Source of the DNA: Costus lasius
Taxonomy: Eukaryota > Streptophyta > Magnoliopsida > Zingiberales > Costaceae
Assembly (NCBI GenBank): GCA_027563935.2
Contig: CM050450.1
Location: forward strand, 25,841,439-25,905,438
Length of the DNA stretch: 64,000 nt
Direction: 5' to 3'
This document shows, in pieces, positions 35,079 through 48,244 of the stretch. The position numbers were made by a program, and so were the translations under genes. How positions within the stretch are numbered: position 1 is the stretch's first letter; every line of letters begins with the position of its first letter. Below the pieces are notes generated by a model. It had not been told where the DNA came from, made no database searches, and saw nothing but the letters and a program-made list of their open reading frames with translations.

Positions 35079-36945
35079 TAAGGCTCAAACCTTTGTTTGT
35101 CCTCAAGCAAGACAAAATATGAATTGAATTGTGCAAAGAAAATATAAGGATTAAATGACTTTTGTTTGTTCTTCCCTAACATGCATTTAGTTGATAATAT
35201 ATGCAATGATATTTAGGAATATGGAATTTAAGAAACAACCTGTCAGGAAGAAATCTTCAAGAGGTTATAGTCCAAGATAAATAAAATCTTTATAATTCAT
35301 GTAATAACATTTAGGATCAACTTGCTAAATAATTTTATACTTTTATTTAATAGATCTAAATTTACCTTCAAGTAAAATCTTCACTTATAGATCTTGGGTT
35401 ATAATCTGGCACAAAGATACTTTTTGAAGCAAATTGGTCTTTAAACAGTTATTGGCCCTTTTTGTGTTAGCACAATAATATTATTTAAAGAATACTATAA
35501 AGTACTATAATAGAACTCATGGTCATAATCATAAGATGTCAGTGAAGTTGTCCACTTAACCTACTGCTCTCTTTCTCTCTCCTTTTTTTTCTCCTCTTTT
35601 CTTTTTCTTTTCTCTTTTTTTTTTCTTTTATGGAGAGAGCCGGCCGAGGGCTTGGTACTTAAATCGTTATTGATCTTTTACATAAAGATTAAATATTTTT
35701 CTTATAAATTTTCCTATGTTATCTAATTGAAACAAATTTAAGGTATACCTGCTCATGGTTATAATATAACTCATGACTTCAATTCATTAGGCTAGAGGAG
35801 TTTGAGCAAGTCTCTTATAGATACCACATAGTTTCTTTTTCATGAAAAATTTTTTCATCAAGTAAAGGTTTTAAAAAATTAAAATCAGATAATCATCATT
35901 CAACTTGTATCACAGGAATGCATAACACTTCTCATACAAATTTTATCTATACCGGAACTAAATTTACTCAAAAAATTCTATCCCATAGGTAATCCCAAAA
36001 ATTCCTAAACCTTCAAATTACTTATATATACTACTTCCTAAACATATTATTAGAGCAAATAAACTTATGCCAATTAAGATCACAAACATTCAAGTTGCAC
36101 ATATCTCATCACAAGTATAAAGGAAAAGTCAAGCATAAAAATTGGTTCAACACACACATAAATATTTAAGTTAATACAACCCCATGGAAATAGAACATTA
36201 TTGAGCAAATGAAATAAAATTTATCAAAGAAAGTTCAATTATGCTCAACCAAATTTTTAATAGCAAACTTAATCGCTATCAACTGGATCGTCATTGTCAT
36301 TATCATCATCCAAGGTATAGTGCCTACCCTAATGCTACTGGACCTAGTCCAAATGATCGCACATATAAAACATTCTAACTATAAGACTTTGAATGTGGTC
36401 TTCTAGGTGCTGGCATGTCCACCATAGGAGGAGATGTGATAATGGAAAAGAACATCGGCTATCTCCTCCTCAGAGATGCACCTTTTGAAAATTCCATCTG
36501 CGCATCCCCTAAATGCATAAGGCTCAGCCCAAAATAGTATCTCACCTCAGCTAAAAATGTCTTCTTCCCAAAGGGCAATCAGAGATGTTGCTGGAGGTCT
36601 AAGGAGGGTGCCAGTAGGGAGATTAGGCCGATCAGAAAAAGGGAAAAGAAAGGTTATAGGGCCATGACTATGATTATAGAGCTGTAACTATAGAAATTTC
36701 TAAAAACCGTTTCCTTTTTTATTCTCCTACAAAATAAGAGTGTAAATCATTATTTTAATAAAAAATAAAAGATACAAAAATAAGATAAAAAAATAAAGAA
36801 CAAAAATAGTGTTTGGGTTGCCTCCTAAGAAGCCCTAATTTTTATGTCACTTGTTTGACCAAAGCTCAAATATCATGACGAAGTAGATGGATCAGTGTCA
36901 TAGTAAATAACATATAACTGTTTGCATTTCCGTTGTCCTAAAAGC
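35079..36945 (-). mobile_element. Truncated Athila internal region
   Basis: Continues from the LTR at 33382. At its far end GTTTGGGTTGCCTCCTAAGA and GTCACTTGTTTGACCAAAG (36811-36870) match GCTTGGGTTGCCTTCTAAGA and GTCACAAGCTTGACCAAAG at 57487-57540, just past the integrase end of the larger copy. So this copy keeps the 3' LTR and 3' untranslated part, has lost most of the env-position ORF (1.8 kb here against 3.5 kb there), and stops at the integrase C-terminus. Contains a T/C-rich tract at 35575-35632. Confidence 0.65.
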
Positions 36946-37977
36946 TTAGCTACTAAAGCAAACATCTAAAATTTCATGTAAAACACAATCAAAGTGGCTT
37001 TCTTGAGTTTGCAAAAATTAAAGTCAATGTTTTTAATTTTATACAAAGAATATTTTATGATCTTCCTATATATATCAAAATACAAAATCATTAGTCCTTT
37101 CTTCATATTTATATCTTTAATTACAATGAGAGTATGACTTCGATCTAAAGATTCATATATTGGATCGTCTAGATAATTTTATGTCACACATTAGGTTTCT
37201 CAACAATGTATAATTCTTTTAGTTTCTCTGCAAATATTTCAAATAATAAATTAGAAGATTAAATAGTAGTTAGAACTAAAACATTAGAGCGAGATTTATT
37301 AGTCTAAAAATAATACTTCAATCAATGGATATAATGCAATAAAGAGCTATACTGCAATCTAACAATTTGAGTCTCAATATAATGCAGTAAAGAGCGGTAA
37401 TGAAGTAAAAAATAGATGCTCTAGTTTGAACTAGACAGAGATCAATTGGAATATCATACAGCCATCATCCAAAATTTCAACCTGGGTTCGCAGGATAGAT
37501 TCATGTGTATAAACTATAAATAGCAAAAATATAAAGACGAGGCAAAGGGGTTTCTACCTTTTGGCCTTGGAAGAGAGAAATCATAGCTAGGATTTGGGTG
37601 AGCTTTGATCAGTGGCGAGTTCTATGGTGGAGACAAGCATCAATCAGCGGCTGCAACAACGAAAAATCATAAGAGGGAGACGGGAGCAACAGTGGCAACG
37701 ATGAAGAAGCGACAATGGCGACGAATAAGAAGTCAGTGGTAGGAGCACAAGACGAGACAATGGAACGGATCAACGATAGTGAGCAACGATAGGGAGAGTA
37801 CAAATAGGAGAGAATGCGATAAACTTAGGAGCAGGCAGCGATGGCAATGTGCAGCGGCAAGGCTTGCAACGGTGGCCGTGACAGCAACAACTAAGAACAA
37901 GCAACAAGTACATGAAAAAAGGAAGAGTTTTAGTTTAGAGGCACATAGCTAATGTTTTACCCTTAATTTAGGTGGAT
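36946..37977. other. Unassigned stretch upstream of cytochrome b5
   Basis: 36946-37500 is AT-rich with nothing recognised. 37550-37920 is GC-richer with many GGCAACG/AGCAACG words on the plus strand; a 64-codon minus-strand frame (37609-37803) there is of low complexity and is not called as a gene. It may be the far end of the Harbinger-type element. Confidence 0.35.
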
Positions 37978-38042
37978 TTTTTTTTATTTTTTATTTTTTA
38001 TTTTTATTTTTATTTTTATTTTTATTTTTATTTTTTATTTTT
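37978..38042. repeat. (TTTTTA)n low-complexity tract flanked by a 21-bp direct repeat
   Basis: A TTTTTA/TTTTA tract. The words ACCCTTAATTTAGGTGGATT occur on both sides (about 37960-37979 and 38043-38062), so the tract may have arisen by duplication. Confidence 0.8.
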
Positions 38043-38546
38043 ACCCTTAATTTAGGTGGATTAGAAAACGACGAAAAAATACCCTATTATTTTCCCTCCT
38101 TTTCTGTCCCTTTCCCTCAAACAAAACATGGTGTAAAGGAAATTTGAGGCCTACATCAACGTAACATTATTTTAATTATAGTCTATCTACCTGAGCAATC
38201 CCAGATCAGATTTAAGTGAGATACGTGTGCATAAACGAGTATCAATAAGAAAGTTTAATACATCGAAGGAGGCTCAGAGGCGCTGATGGAAAAAGTTACC
38301 GTTTTCTTCTACTACGGGAGAATGCAAACATGGTAGAATAAGCAAAGCATTAAATTAGGAAATGCAACTGGTAAAGTTTTAGGCATTAGTTCAGGACCAA
38401 CACTTTTGATATGACACCAAAACAATGACTACATAAATGAGGCACAAGCAAGCTGTTGCACTCAAACAATAGTATCCGAATTTGTGACACCCTAGGAGAT
38501 CCCAAACACTGCGGACTTATTTTAAATTTCATTGGAAACAAACTAT

Positions 38547-41482
38547 TTATTCTGTTTTTGTGTAGATTCTGACGGCAACTGCCAATCCCAAGATTGCCAG
38601 TGGAACCAAAAACTGGAGGAGTTTGATGATGAACTCAGATGTCTTGTCCTGGTTGTAGTGGGGTTGCTTCGGGGGAGTGTACTTGACTTTCTGAGGGATA
38701 GTTGAAACGTCAACATCGCCGATGTAGTACTCATCCATCATTGCCCTTGCAGTGTTGCTATGTCCAACATCTTCGAAATCATCAGTTGCATCTTTGCCTA
38801 CAAAGAAAACAAAAGCAATCCATGACCAACCATCTTGTAAACTAATGGAGCTGTGGACTGGGGAGAGATCCAGACATCTATAATAGATTTACCAGTTGAT
38901 GACAATAAGACCTCATCTCCTCCAGGGTGATCTTCCAAGAATTTGGTGACATCATAAACCTGCAAAGATTATACCATAAAAGGATCAACAGGAATTCTTT
39001 GTCACTACAGAAGAAATAGCCGAAGCAATAAAATTTTTTGCATGTTGGATCATAAGGACAATAAAACCAGTTATACACACATCACTAACAAATAGAACAC
39101 CATTATTGATCTCATCACTTAATTGGCGGGTATTCTGGAAGCACTGGCTGCATACTTCCATATTCAGCAGAGATTTTCTTATGTTAGTGAGCACACACTG
39201 ACGATAACATACTAAAGTACACTTGAATAGTCAAAAGTCCAAAACCCATGGCAACCAGTCCTAACTAAATCACATAAAACTACATGACATTTCTTCTTTC
39301 GAGTTTCAAAACTACGTTCATAAGGTACAGATCATTTGGAGTTGAGAACAGGTTTTTTCAAATACATCCAAGTGGTGAAAACCTTCAAAGTAGTATTCCC
39401 ATAGAATAACCAAATAAACTCAGGAATCATATCCGTACAATGAAACGCCCTTAAGATACAGAACAGTGGTTTTTATAAAGAACTAACGTGGTTAAAGAGT
39501 CATATCAAATATATGTGGGCAGAAGTCTAATAAATAGACATATACGATTCTCTTATCTCATTGAAAAAGAAAAATGGAATAAGAAAATTGAAGGACTTGT
39601 TTTATTTTTCATAAAGGATTTAAAAACAAAGAATATACATGATCACTGATGCTACACTTATGCTTCTCAAAGTCATCCAAGACCATGATCAAGAAACCAT
39701 ATCAAATACCAAGAGCAATGAAAGCATGCCTTCCAAAACAATAAATTTCATGCATCAATGTTCAAACCAAGGTTCAAAAAATTAGTCCGACTGGTACAAC
39801 CAACGGTTGAATTAGTACATACCAGTCGTACTGACACTATGAACTACAGGTACCGGTTAGACCAGTTGGTAAGGAATTAATTGGTCTATTTAGTAATGAA
39901 AACAAAATTCTATATGAACTACCCGTACCGGTCAGACCAGTTGGTAAGGAATTAATTGGTCTATTTAGTAATGAAAACAAAATCTTATTTTCAATTGCTC
40001 TCCCCTGCGCTTGCTACCTTGCTGCCATTACTGTCTCTCCCACTCCCCCCTTGCTCACCATCAGCGCTCGCCGGAGTCGCTTGCAAGCTGCGCTCTTCTC
40101 TCCTCCGCTCTTATTGCTATGGTTGTCTCTCCCGCTCCTTCCATTTTCGCTGTCAACACTCCCTAGAGTCGCTCGCCGAACATGCTCTTTTCACCCCCGC
40201 TCTTACTATTGCTACTGTCTATCCCGCTACTCCCTTTCTCGTTAGATGCGCTACGTGTCAACTAGCTAAATAGGACCGTCATAATAGTCTAAAATAAAAT
40301 GGATGTAATAGTCTGAATAAATGCCCGTAATAGTATAAAAAAATAGTTGTAATAATATGCAAATAATGAGTGTTATAAGTAATAATGCGCATAAAATTTC
40401 ATAGAATTTTGACCAAAGTTCACATAACTTTGATCAAAATTCAAGAGAGACCTATGGGTCCAAAAAACATCCATTATCAGCCTTTCTCGTTAAACCTACC
40501 ATAGTAAGAAAAGGGTTAAGTAATAGCCTTGGCCAATAAAGGCCATTATACTCATGACCGTGAAAAACGACCGTTGTCCGAGTGAAAAACGACCATTTTT
40601 CAAGTTAAAATGGTTATTTTTGCCTCCCTTCTCCTCCTCTCCTCCTTCCATGTCTACTTGGTATTGCCTCTTATGTCCGCTCGATTTTGTGGCTTCCTTG
40701 TACTAATATCCAAGTATAGAATTTATAATGATTTCTCTGTTAGGAACGAGAAGATTGGTGGCCGGCACAAAGTATTAACAAATCAATTGGTGATATTCCA
40801 AAAATATTTTAGACAGACCTCTCTTTGAAGTTATATATGAGAAGTAAAATAAGGTCTGAGGTAACTCTGAGTACATACTACATCAGGATGCTAGAAGGTA
40901 TTTGAACTAGTAGATTAATTATTCATTATATAATCTATTGGGTTAATTTCAAATTGGCCCCTGCGGTTTCTCTCTGAGTTGCATTTTGGATCCTTTTAAC
41001 TACTTATCAAAGTACACGAGAAATTTGGAAATATGCAACTCTGAACAGACGACTGCGGCCGGATTCAAATTAACAATACATAGGGCCGTTGCAATTTTTG
41101 GAAAAAGAGCTGGGGGTTGCAAGCAATAGATGTAACCTGTAGCAATCTTCAAATAGTTATCATGCAAAGGAATCGGCAAATTCAGTCGGACATGGCACAA
41201 GTAGAAGCACCAAATACGCAAAGCTGTAGATCGACATGGAAAATTCAAAACCCAGACGTGATCTACAGAATCGTTCGGTTGGCAGAAGAAGGAACAACTG
41301 AAACAAAGAAACCAACAGATCCAAAAAGAAGACAAGAAAAATACAGAAAAAGTAATCAGATCTAAGAATGGATCGAAAAAGAGACGGGGAAGATTGAGGG
41401 CAACCTTGCCGCTGATGATGAGCCAGCAGTCCTTGGAGGTGTTGTGCGTGGAGATCTCGGCCAAGGTGTAGACCTTTCCCAT
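38547..41482 (-). CDS. CYB5: Cytochrome b5, ER tail-anchored
   Basis: Three minus-strand exons: 41482-41405, 38959-38893 and 38797-38547 (TAA); 396 bases, 131 residues, the usual size. A small haem protein that passes electrons to fatty-acid desaturases, hydroxylases and P450s at the ER. Seen: MGKVYTLAEISTHNTSKDCW, then VYDVTKFLEDHPGGDEVLL with the first haem-ligand His in HPGG, then DATDDFEDVGHSNTAR with the second in VGHS; both ligands are present. The C-terminus has a hydrophobic helix (LLQFLVPLAILGLAVAVRI) followed by YTKTE, a tail anchor of ER type. Introns are GT-AG; exon 2 joins exon 3 within the Gly codon of STGK. Intron 1 (2.4 kb) holds a CCGGT-family element. The sequence looks intact. 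Which b5 isoform it is cannot be told here. Confidence 0.95.
39768..40270. mobile_element. CCGGT-family element, copy 4, in cytochrome b5 intron 1
   Basis: Starts AAACCAAGGTTCAAAAAATTAG, has GGTACCGGTTAGACCAG and a CT-rich core (39995-40200, CTCCTCCGCTC, TCTCCCGCTCC). The core contains internal near-repeats around TCGCTTGC/TCGCTCGCC and TCTTTTCACCCC/CTCTTCTCTCC. Plus-strand open frames across it are low complexity and have no intron or family support. Confidence 0.5.
39839..39988. repeat. 75-bp tandem duplication
   Basis: 39839-39913 and 39914-39988 both run from ATGAACTAC through GTACCGGT(T/C)AGACCAG and GGTAAGGAATTAATTGG to AACAAAAT, with only a few differences. Confidence 0.9.
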
Positions 41483-41788
41483 CTCGCTCTCGGCTCTCGC
41501 TTTCTCACTGGATCTGATTTCTGAGATGCCGAGAAAATGCAGCAAAAATAAGGCGATTCCAAGGGGCGAGAGGCGGAGTTGTTGAGACCAGAGGCGTGTT
41601 TTATGTTTATATATCAATTTCACATTTTGGTAGCTGGGAGCGGTTTGGTACTCTGGTATGGATGCCTTATAGTGGGACCCACGAATTTCCTCATTTATTT
41701 ATTATGAAATTTTTATTACATATTGTGTCTCCATTCTTTTATGCACTAAATCTAATGTTTTGAATAAGGCATAAAAATTGACTTTAAC

Positions 41789-42182
41789 TAGGATGTCAAC
41801 GGATCGGGTACTATACTTTTTGGCTAAACTCAAACCCGACCCTACCTAAACCCGAACCTGACTAAACGAAGTGGGGTATTTAAACAAGTACCCGCGTTTA
41901 AATTAAAATATTTATTTTTAAATAATTTTTTAAATAATTTTTATAAAATATAATTATAAAATAATATTAATAATAATAAATATATTTATTAAAAATTATT
42001 TTATTATATAAATATATATATAAATATAAAATTTTATTTTTTATTATATATAATCAGGTATTGGTACCCGTGGGGGGTAAACCCCAACCCGACCCAATTA
42101 GCTAATTGGGTACCCGAACCCGCCATAAATGGGTCGGATCGAGTCGGGTGCCCGCGAGGTCAGGTACCCATTGACACCCCTA
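41789..42182. mobile_element. hAT-like MITE with GGGTACCC words
   Basis: Left terminus CTAGGATGTCAACGGATCGG and right terminus in reverse complement TAGGGGTGTCAATGGGTACC are a clear inverted pair. The interior is AT-rich with AACCCGACCC blocks near both ends. Common small plant element, upstream of cytochrome b5. Confidence 0.65.
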
Positions 42183-44082
42183 ACTTGAACCATCAAAATA
42201 CTATAATATAATATCAAAATATGCAATTTTAAAACTTTGCTTATGTCATATTGTGTCATAGTTATGTCCAAGTATGGTTGATCATGGGCATCTAATGCTC
42301 ATATATAATATTAATATGAAATCATTCTAAATCTAACTTAGTCACCTCCAAGTCTCCTTCTTCCAAACTCCAAATCTCTAAATTCACAAGCTAAAATGAC
42401 TAGCCACACCAGGTTGACATTAGGGATAGCAAAATATTTACCAGCTATAAATTATAAATAGGCATAAATATTTATTTATTTTTATTTTCAAGTTTAGCTC
42501 TTCTAGTTTCCTAATCTTTTGTAGAATTGAATAACTAATCTTAACTAATAAATTTTCTAAATAATTACAACTAATTTCCTACAAATAAAAGAATTAGAAG
42601 AGTGGAGGGATCCAACCAAATTAAAAACTCAAGGCAATTGAGACAAATGCAACACAAAATTAGACTTATACTAGGGCTTTATGAAAGGTGGCTAGGGAAA
42701 AAGTTTGAGTTCCACCTAGTTTGATTCTCTTGCAATGGCTACCCTAATTTGAATGAGTACAACAGTGGGTGCAAAAAAAGATTATCGTTTAGTTTCCATA
42801 TTATTTCATCAATAAGAAGAGTAAGCATGATTTTTTTAAGTAAATGATTTCAACTTGATTTTGTGTTGTGAATTGTCCAATATATTCCCTCTTCCAACAT
42901 CATAGGTTGTCATGAATCATTTGGCAATCTCTTTCCTCCATTCCAACCTTCCAATGAAATTTCCTCCCTCAATAGCCTAGATACCTAATCAAAAGGTCGG
43001 GGATGAAAGAAATAAATTAATGTGTTTGTTTACCTAATATCCAATGTTTTTTTTAAAAAAAAATATGAAAGATTAGTAGTTTGATTAATAGTCCCTCGTT
43101 GATAACAATTTTTTTCTCCTAATTACTATGGTGCTTAGTTATTAGACTTATTGACGTATTATCTAAGCTCTTATTGACTACACCATTAGTATGAGAATTG
43201 TAAATAGTTGAATATGTCAATGTGCTACTTAGTAATTCCTATAATGTCTTATAGAAATAGCCTATAGTCATAGGGTCTTGGTTAGAAACTACTATCAAGG
43301 TTATGAAATAATTTCTTAAAATTTTCTTAATAAATATTCATGATGCGAGGCCTATGTTGTTTTGCTATATGGTATAAAATATGTCAATTTAGAAAAAAAA
43401 AAACTCTATCCAGTACTATATAAATTAAGTTATATCTATCATTTTTATGAGAAATCCAAACACAAAATCCATGATCAAATATCACCAATCTACTATAATA
43501 TATTAGTAAAGGTGTATATAAACCACTTTTGCATTTGAATCATGGTAGTTTAGCAAATTCTAATGCCAAACTATTCTAGCAACATCCTTCTTTAGAATAG
43601 ACTGGTGAAATTTATCTTTAGTCAAGGAATGTTTTCAATCATAGTTATGATGCCTAACTATGTCTCTTGCATATAATTCATAAATAAGGAAATAATAAGG
43701 GAATGTTCTCGGGATACAAAGTGTCTTGGTAGTCATTATATAGCAAATAAATAAATTCACTATGGAGTAGACAATGTTTTTAATGCTTATGTGATTAGAC
43801 CATAACATAGAGCTCCTTATTGCAAATTAGACAATGTTGTTTGGATTCATTCAACTTTTTGATAAATAAAGTGATTGAACATCCATCTCGACTTAAGGAT
43901 CCTTCGATTCCTAAGCTAGAAGTATCATATACTAGTTCAATAACTTTTACACAAACTAGGTATTCTCAAAATAAGGGCTAAAATACTTTATCCTCAATTC
44001 TTGGAGTGCTTGACTTACAACTTTTAGTCCAAATAAATTCCTCTTTTCACATGCAAACTAGTAATGGAGATAATAGTGGAAC
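42183..44082. other. AT-rich stretch, probably transposon-derived
   Basis: No ORF or terminus recognised. It abuts the gypsy remnant below and may belong to its integrase/RNase H side. Confidence 0.35.
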
Positions 44083-44085
44083 TAA

Positions 44086-44514
44086 GGCCCTGTTTGGCCT
44101 AACTTCTTGGCCTGCTTATGGCTTTGCGACCAGTAGAAATCAAGAAGCTAAGACGCTTGACTCTTTAGCTTTTCTATTCCAACCCACAAATTAGCTGCTT
44201 CTCTGAGAAGCAAGGGTGAAGCTGCTTCTCTGGCCCCCCACCTGCTTATGCTCAATAACCCTTATACATAATAATAATTTTTTAATAGTATAACTCATAA
44301 TATTTTTAATAAATATTTTAATTATAGTTAACTATAAATTTATATAATTTTTATCTTAGTAATTTTTTTAATACAAAATTATTTATTATAAATAGAATAA
44401 CCTAACCATAAGTTGTGCATCTAAACACCCTCAAACTTCTTTAGCCAGCATCTTTTCAACTAGCACTTCTTCAACTAGTAAAAGCTAGAAACAAAAACTG
44501 AGCCAAACGAGGCC
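44086..44514. mobile_element. Tourist-like MITE (PIF/Harbinger)
   Basis: 429 bp. Termini GGCCCTGTTTGGC (44086) and GCCAAACGAGGCC (44502-44514) match at 11 of 13 inverted positions, and both sides are flanked by TAA (44083-44085, 44515-44517). It is inserted in the gypsy remnant. Confidence 0.85.
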
Positions 44515-44699
44515 TAAATCTTTTGATGAAATATACGTGGAAGATTTATAAAACATGAAAGTTTTATACTTTAGTGAGAGAACTTGTCTTAAGCTAGTCT
44601 TACATGGCTTTTACAAATGGGTCATCGATAATTTATCAAGAATGTGCATTTCTTGCTATTAATAATTATCTTTTCTTTCCTCAGGACTTCTAGTATAAG

Positions 44700-45570
44700 T
44701 TTCATATAGAACATGCTTATTTTAAGTTTAATTATAGATGAAAATGTCATCAAAGTACATAATAAAAAATTTTCCACTTTATGGTCATGAATCACATGTA
44801 AGTGAAGAGTGCATTGGTAAAACCAAATGGCTATGTGTACTTAGCGATATGATCATTATGAATGCCCAATTCTGAGAACCATTATGATCTAATAAACAAG
44901 TCTAACATGTTCTCTACTCTCAAAATCGGAAATTTGTACTTAGCAATAATCTTATAAATGATTTGACATTCAATAAACATATACCATGTTATGTCCTTTT
45001 GGATTGTGAAAGGAGTTGTTGGTACAACATATGAACTTAGGTTGTCCAATCTGAATTCCTTCTTAAGAAGTTCATCAACATGACATTTATGTTTTTGTGT
45101 TCAATAAAGTTTATTGTATAGTGGGTAAATTTGGTAATGTTGATACTAGGATCAAGTCTATTGCATGTTGAATACAACACACTGGAGGGACTCATCAAGA
45201 AATTCTTCTAAGGTCAAGTTAAAATAATTGACTAGTAAGCCTTGGACTAATTTAGGAATTCTAAAAGTAAGATCATTACAAACTTTCTTACCAGGAGAGT
45301 GAACAAGATGCTTGATTCTTTGGACGAGAGTGAATAGATGCTTGATTCTTTGGAATCTTGATAGAAGAAAATATAGTTTGTTTTTAACAATCTTTCTTTG
45401 CAAGTTGAGGTTCTAAGTTCTATTCAGAGTGAGTGAAGGGATCATATGGATTTTTTATTTATTTATTATGTTTAAAGACGTAGGTGTTAGTTTTACCATA
45501 AGGAGTGGCATTTAAGTGATAAAATTGAAGACATCCAAGTAAGACATGAAAGCTTCGTGGATAAGAGATC
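44700..45570 (-). mobile_element. Degenerate Ty3/gypsy remnant
   Basis: On the plus strand GAAAATGTCATCAAAGTACATAATAAAAAATTTTCC parallels the complement of the reverse transcriptase box at 24210-24245, GTAAAACCAAATGGCTATG parallels the MPFGL region, and near 45477 AAAGACGTAGGTGTTAG...CATAAGGAGTGGCAT parallels the protease at 25035-25065. The order protease then reverse transcriptase runs on the minus strand. It is full of stops and indels, far older than the 20.6-28.4 kb copy. Confidence 0.6.
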
Positions 45571-46479
45571 ACTATTCAGGAACGAGAATCATACAATACA
45601 GTAGATAATAAATGTTGCATTCCCCACTAAGGATCCATGTAAAGAAGAAGCCAATTAATTATGCAAAAATATACCTTTTGAGCATCTAAATATTGAATCT
45701 CTATAGCAAAGGCTACGTGAACATATTGTCGCTATAGTATCCAAACATGATCAGATGGAATCTTACTCTCTAGTACTAGCATCGAGAGGTAGAGGTTTTC
45801 TTTTACTTGTCTCATGTGTAGAAGACAGTTAGTGGTGGTAAAAACAATATATAAATGCAACTAGAAGAGAAGGAAGTGCCAGTCCACAATTTCCAAGTAG
45901 GACCAAGAATCTCTACTTGTGATATTGCATGCCTATCTAATTTATAGTAGTGGCACATAGTTTTTGGGCTTCAAGTGTTCTTCCTCTAGATGTACCTAGT
46001 CATTACGTCCATATTCTCATGTGTGACACATTGACTTATTTTAAAATTTAAATTTAACCTTTTAATTCAATTATGAAAAATAAAATTTCACAGTTAGGAT
46101 TTTTTGTAGCTTGGTGTCACTATCACAATATCGCCATTTAATAGCTTTTGTCAAAATGAGATTTTAGTTTGAACTTAGTGTGTAACCCATTGGTTCTTAT
46201 AATGTTAGCAGTAATATTATTGCAAATGATGAATGATATCAAGCAACACATAACTACTACCTAGGTTATAAGTATGTTGAAATCCAATATAATCTTTTTG
46301 TGATAATATTCTCATGTAGTTTGACTCCTTTATCCTTGATATCTAAATTGAACACAAGCCAAAGAACATATATACTTGTATAGTTCAATCATTATTTTTC
46401 TTGATTCCCAAGTAGATTAATATAATAGATATAATCGATATCTAATATTGATTTGTTTGAGCATGACCATGCATTTTTA
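45571..46479. other. Unassigned AT-rich stretch
   Basis: Possibly the gag side of the gypsy remnant; nothing recognisable. Confidence 0.3.
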
Positions 46480-46890
46480 GTCTTACTTGATCAAGAGACC
46501 CAAAATACCAATACTTATGTTGTATAGGAGGGACAAATTCTATCTTAACTGTTTATATTCCTCTCTATGATTCATGTCATACTCAATTATAACTTTTTTT
46601 TATCACCTTTATGGATAATATTTGATTGTATCAAAGTAAACAACTAGTCACGTAGGAATCTATAGTGGCCTCAAGTTAAAGGTTTATAGACATATTATCA
46701 TTGTGAGTATATTTCTAACATTCATATAACAAGCTATGTAGTATTTTTATGATGGATTTGTCTAGTACATTATTTTCTAATATGTATCTATGTGATTGAG
46801 TTAATATCTCATATCATTGTAACATAACACATACCTGCCTTAGTATATTATTATTGTCTCTATCTATAATAATACTTGACTTCAAACATT
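46480..46890. repeat. Inverted, diverged copy of the LTR seen at 32459
   Basis: GGCCTCAAGTTAAAGGTTTATAGAC near 46670 is, in reverse complement, close to ATCCTTTGACTTGAGGTCATTG at 32818-32835. The surroundings have the same short-word texture. Ends unresolved. Confidence 0.35.
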
Positions 46891-47109
46891 TAAGAATAAT
46901 CAAATTAATATAGAAGAAGTTTTTTAATTTCTTATATTATCAAATATGAAATAAATATAACAACACAACCTTTATTAAAATAAAAATATAAATATGATAA
47001 AATATATACAAAAATCATCACTTAATGATTGGTCTTTAGGATATACTCCAATAGTTACACCATATATATTCTTATAGGTTGGTTGACCCAAGAGATACTA
47101 TATTGATTA

Positions 47110-47290
47110 GGATAAGCCTCCATATTAAGCATGTGTTTGGCAAGGCTTCCTGCCTAGCTTGGCTACCCAACAAAGCTATTGGAAGTGGTGCTTTTCACCT
47201 GCTTATGTTGCACATAGAATCTATCCAAACCAAAAATGAAGAATTTGTAAAGCATGTGTTTATTGGCATCCTGCACCTGTAACTACTTCC
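47110..47290. mobile_element. hAT-like MITE fragment
   Basis: GCATGTGTTTGGCAAGGCTTCC, GGAAGTGGTGCTTTTCACCTGCTTATG and GTAAAGCATGTGTTTATTGGC have the word content of small hAT-type elements such as the one at 1861; no clean termini. Confidence 0.35.
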
Positions 47291-48060
47291 TGAAAAAAAA
47301 AATGCACTATCTCTTGCATGCGCTCTCCCTTCTTGACTCTTCGCCTTGAAACTCACTCTAGCTACATGCCTCTCGTGCTCACCACTCACCTCTTGTGTGT
47401 GCCACTTGTCACTCACTGCTCACCTTTAGTGTGATATCCATGATTTATCTTTAACATGATTAACACTCACTTGTCACTCACTGCTCAAGGGGAATAATGT
47501 ATAAAGAAAAAGGACTAAAATGTAAATTCAACCATGTAGGATGTATAATGAAAAATATAGAATAAATTGTATATTGATAATAACTCATTAGTTTATGAAG
47601 TTAAAATAAAAAAAAAAGAGAAAGAAAATAATTACTTAAGTGAAATGAATGAAGTTAAAAACACATCATGCTTGTCTTTTCAAGCCACCCCAAGCTTACT
47701 TGAGGATAGGATTAACCAAATGAAGACACCTCATTCTTGGGGGTGGCTAATGAGGTAAAAATGAGGGAAACAAAGGGAAAATAGGATTTTTCTTCACCTG
47801 CCATTTACGTTAGCTTGTGGGAGAGCAAAGTGGGGTGGCGAATTTGGAGAAGAAGAAATTGGAGAAAGTAAGTCTTGGCATAAGGCAAGATTCTACCCTA
47901 AGCCCTAAATTTGTGGTTTCAAAAATATTATAATTTGATAAAAAAAAAAAATTATATTCAAAACCTAAAGACCTATTTCATACTCTGATTTGTTGAAATC
48001 AAAAATAAAATTTTAAGTTTTTATCTAGCTAATGTGGAGAATTGTAAAAGAATGGTTAAT

Positions 48061-48242
48061 GTTATGACCCTCGTACGGGAGCAACATGGGCCTTGCCCAA
48101 GCTCATTCCGAGTCCATAACCAAGCCAGGCCTCGGGCCCAAATCCTGTTCCGGTTCCGTGTTACCCCCGGAAATATCACGTCTGCAGCAGGATTCGACCC
48201 TTGCCATTACCCTCACAAGCAATGGACCCTTAACCATTGAGC
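48061..48242 (-). repeat. 182-bp SINE-like unit A (inverted)
   Basis: Exact reverse complement of unit B next to it. The unit is GC-rich in AT-rich surroundings. Read on its own strand it starts with an A-box-like GCTCAATGGTTAAG and has a B-box-like GGGTCGAATCC about 30 bases later, as in tRNA-derived SINE heads. The heads of A and B meet at the dinucleotide CA (48243-48244). Confidence 0.75.
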
Positions 48243-48244
48243 CA

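Noticed and set aside
39956..40273. 105-codon frame with hydrophobic Leu/Pro-rich sequence in the cytochrome b5 intron
   Set aside because: Lies in the CT-rich core of a repeat element, on the opposite strand to the gene, with no family likeness.
41000..41623. 207-codon minus-strand frame over cytochrome b5 exon 1
   Set aside because: Runs through the real exon 1 but continues into intron and upstream sequence; the spliced model joins conserved domains exactly.
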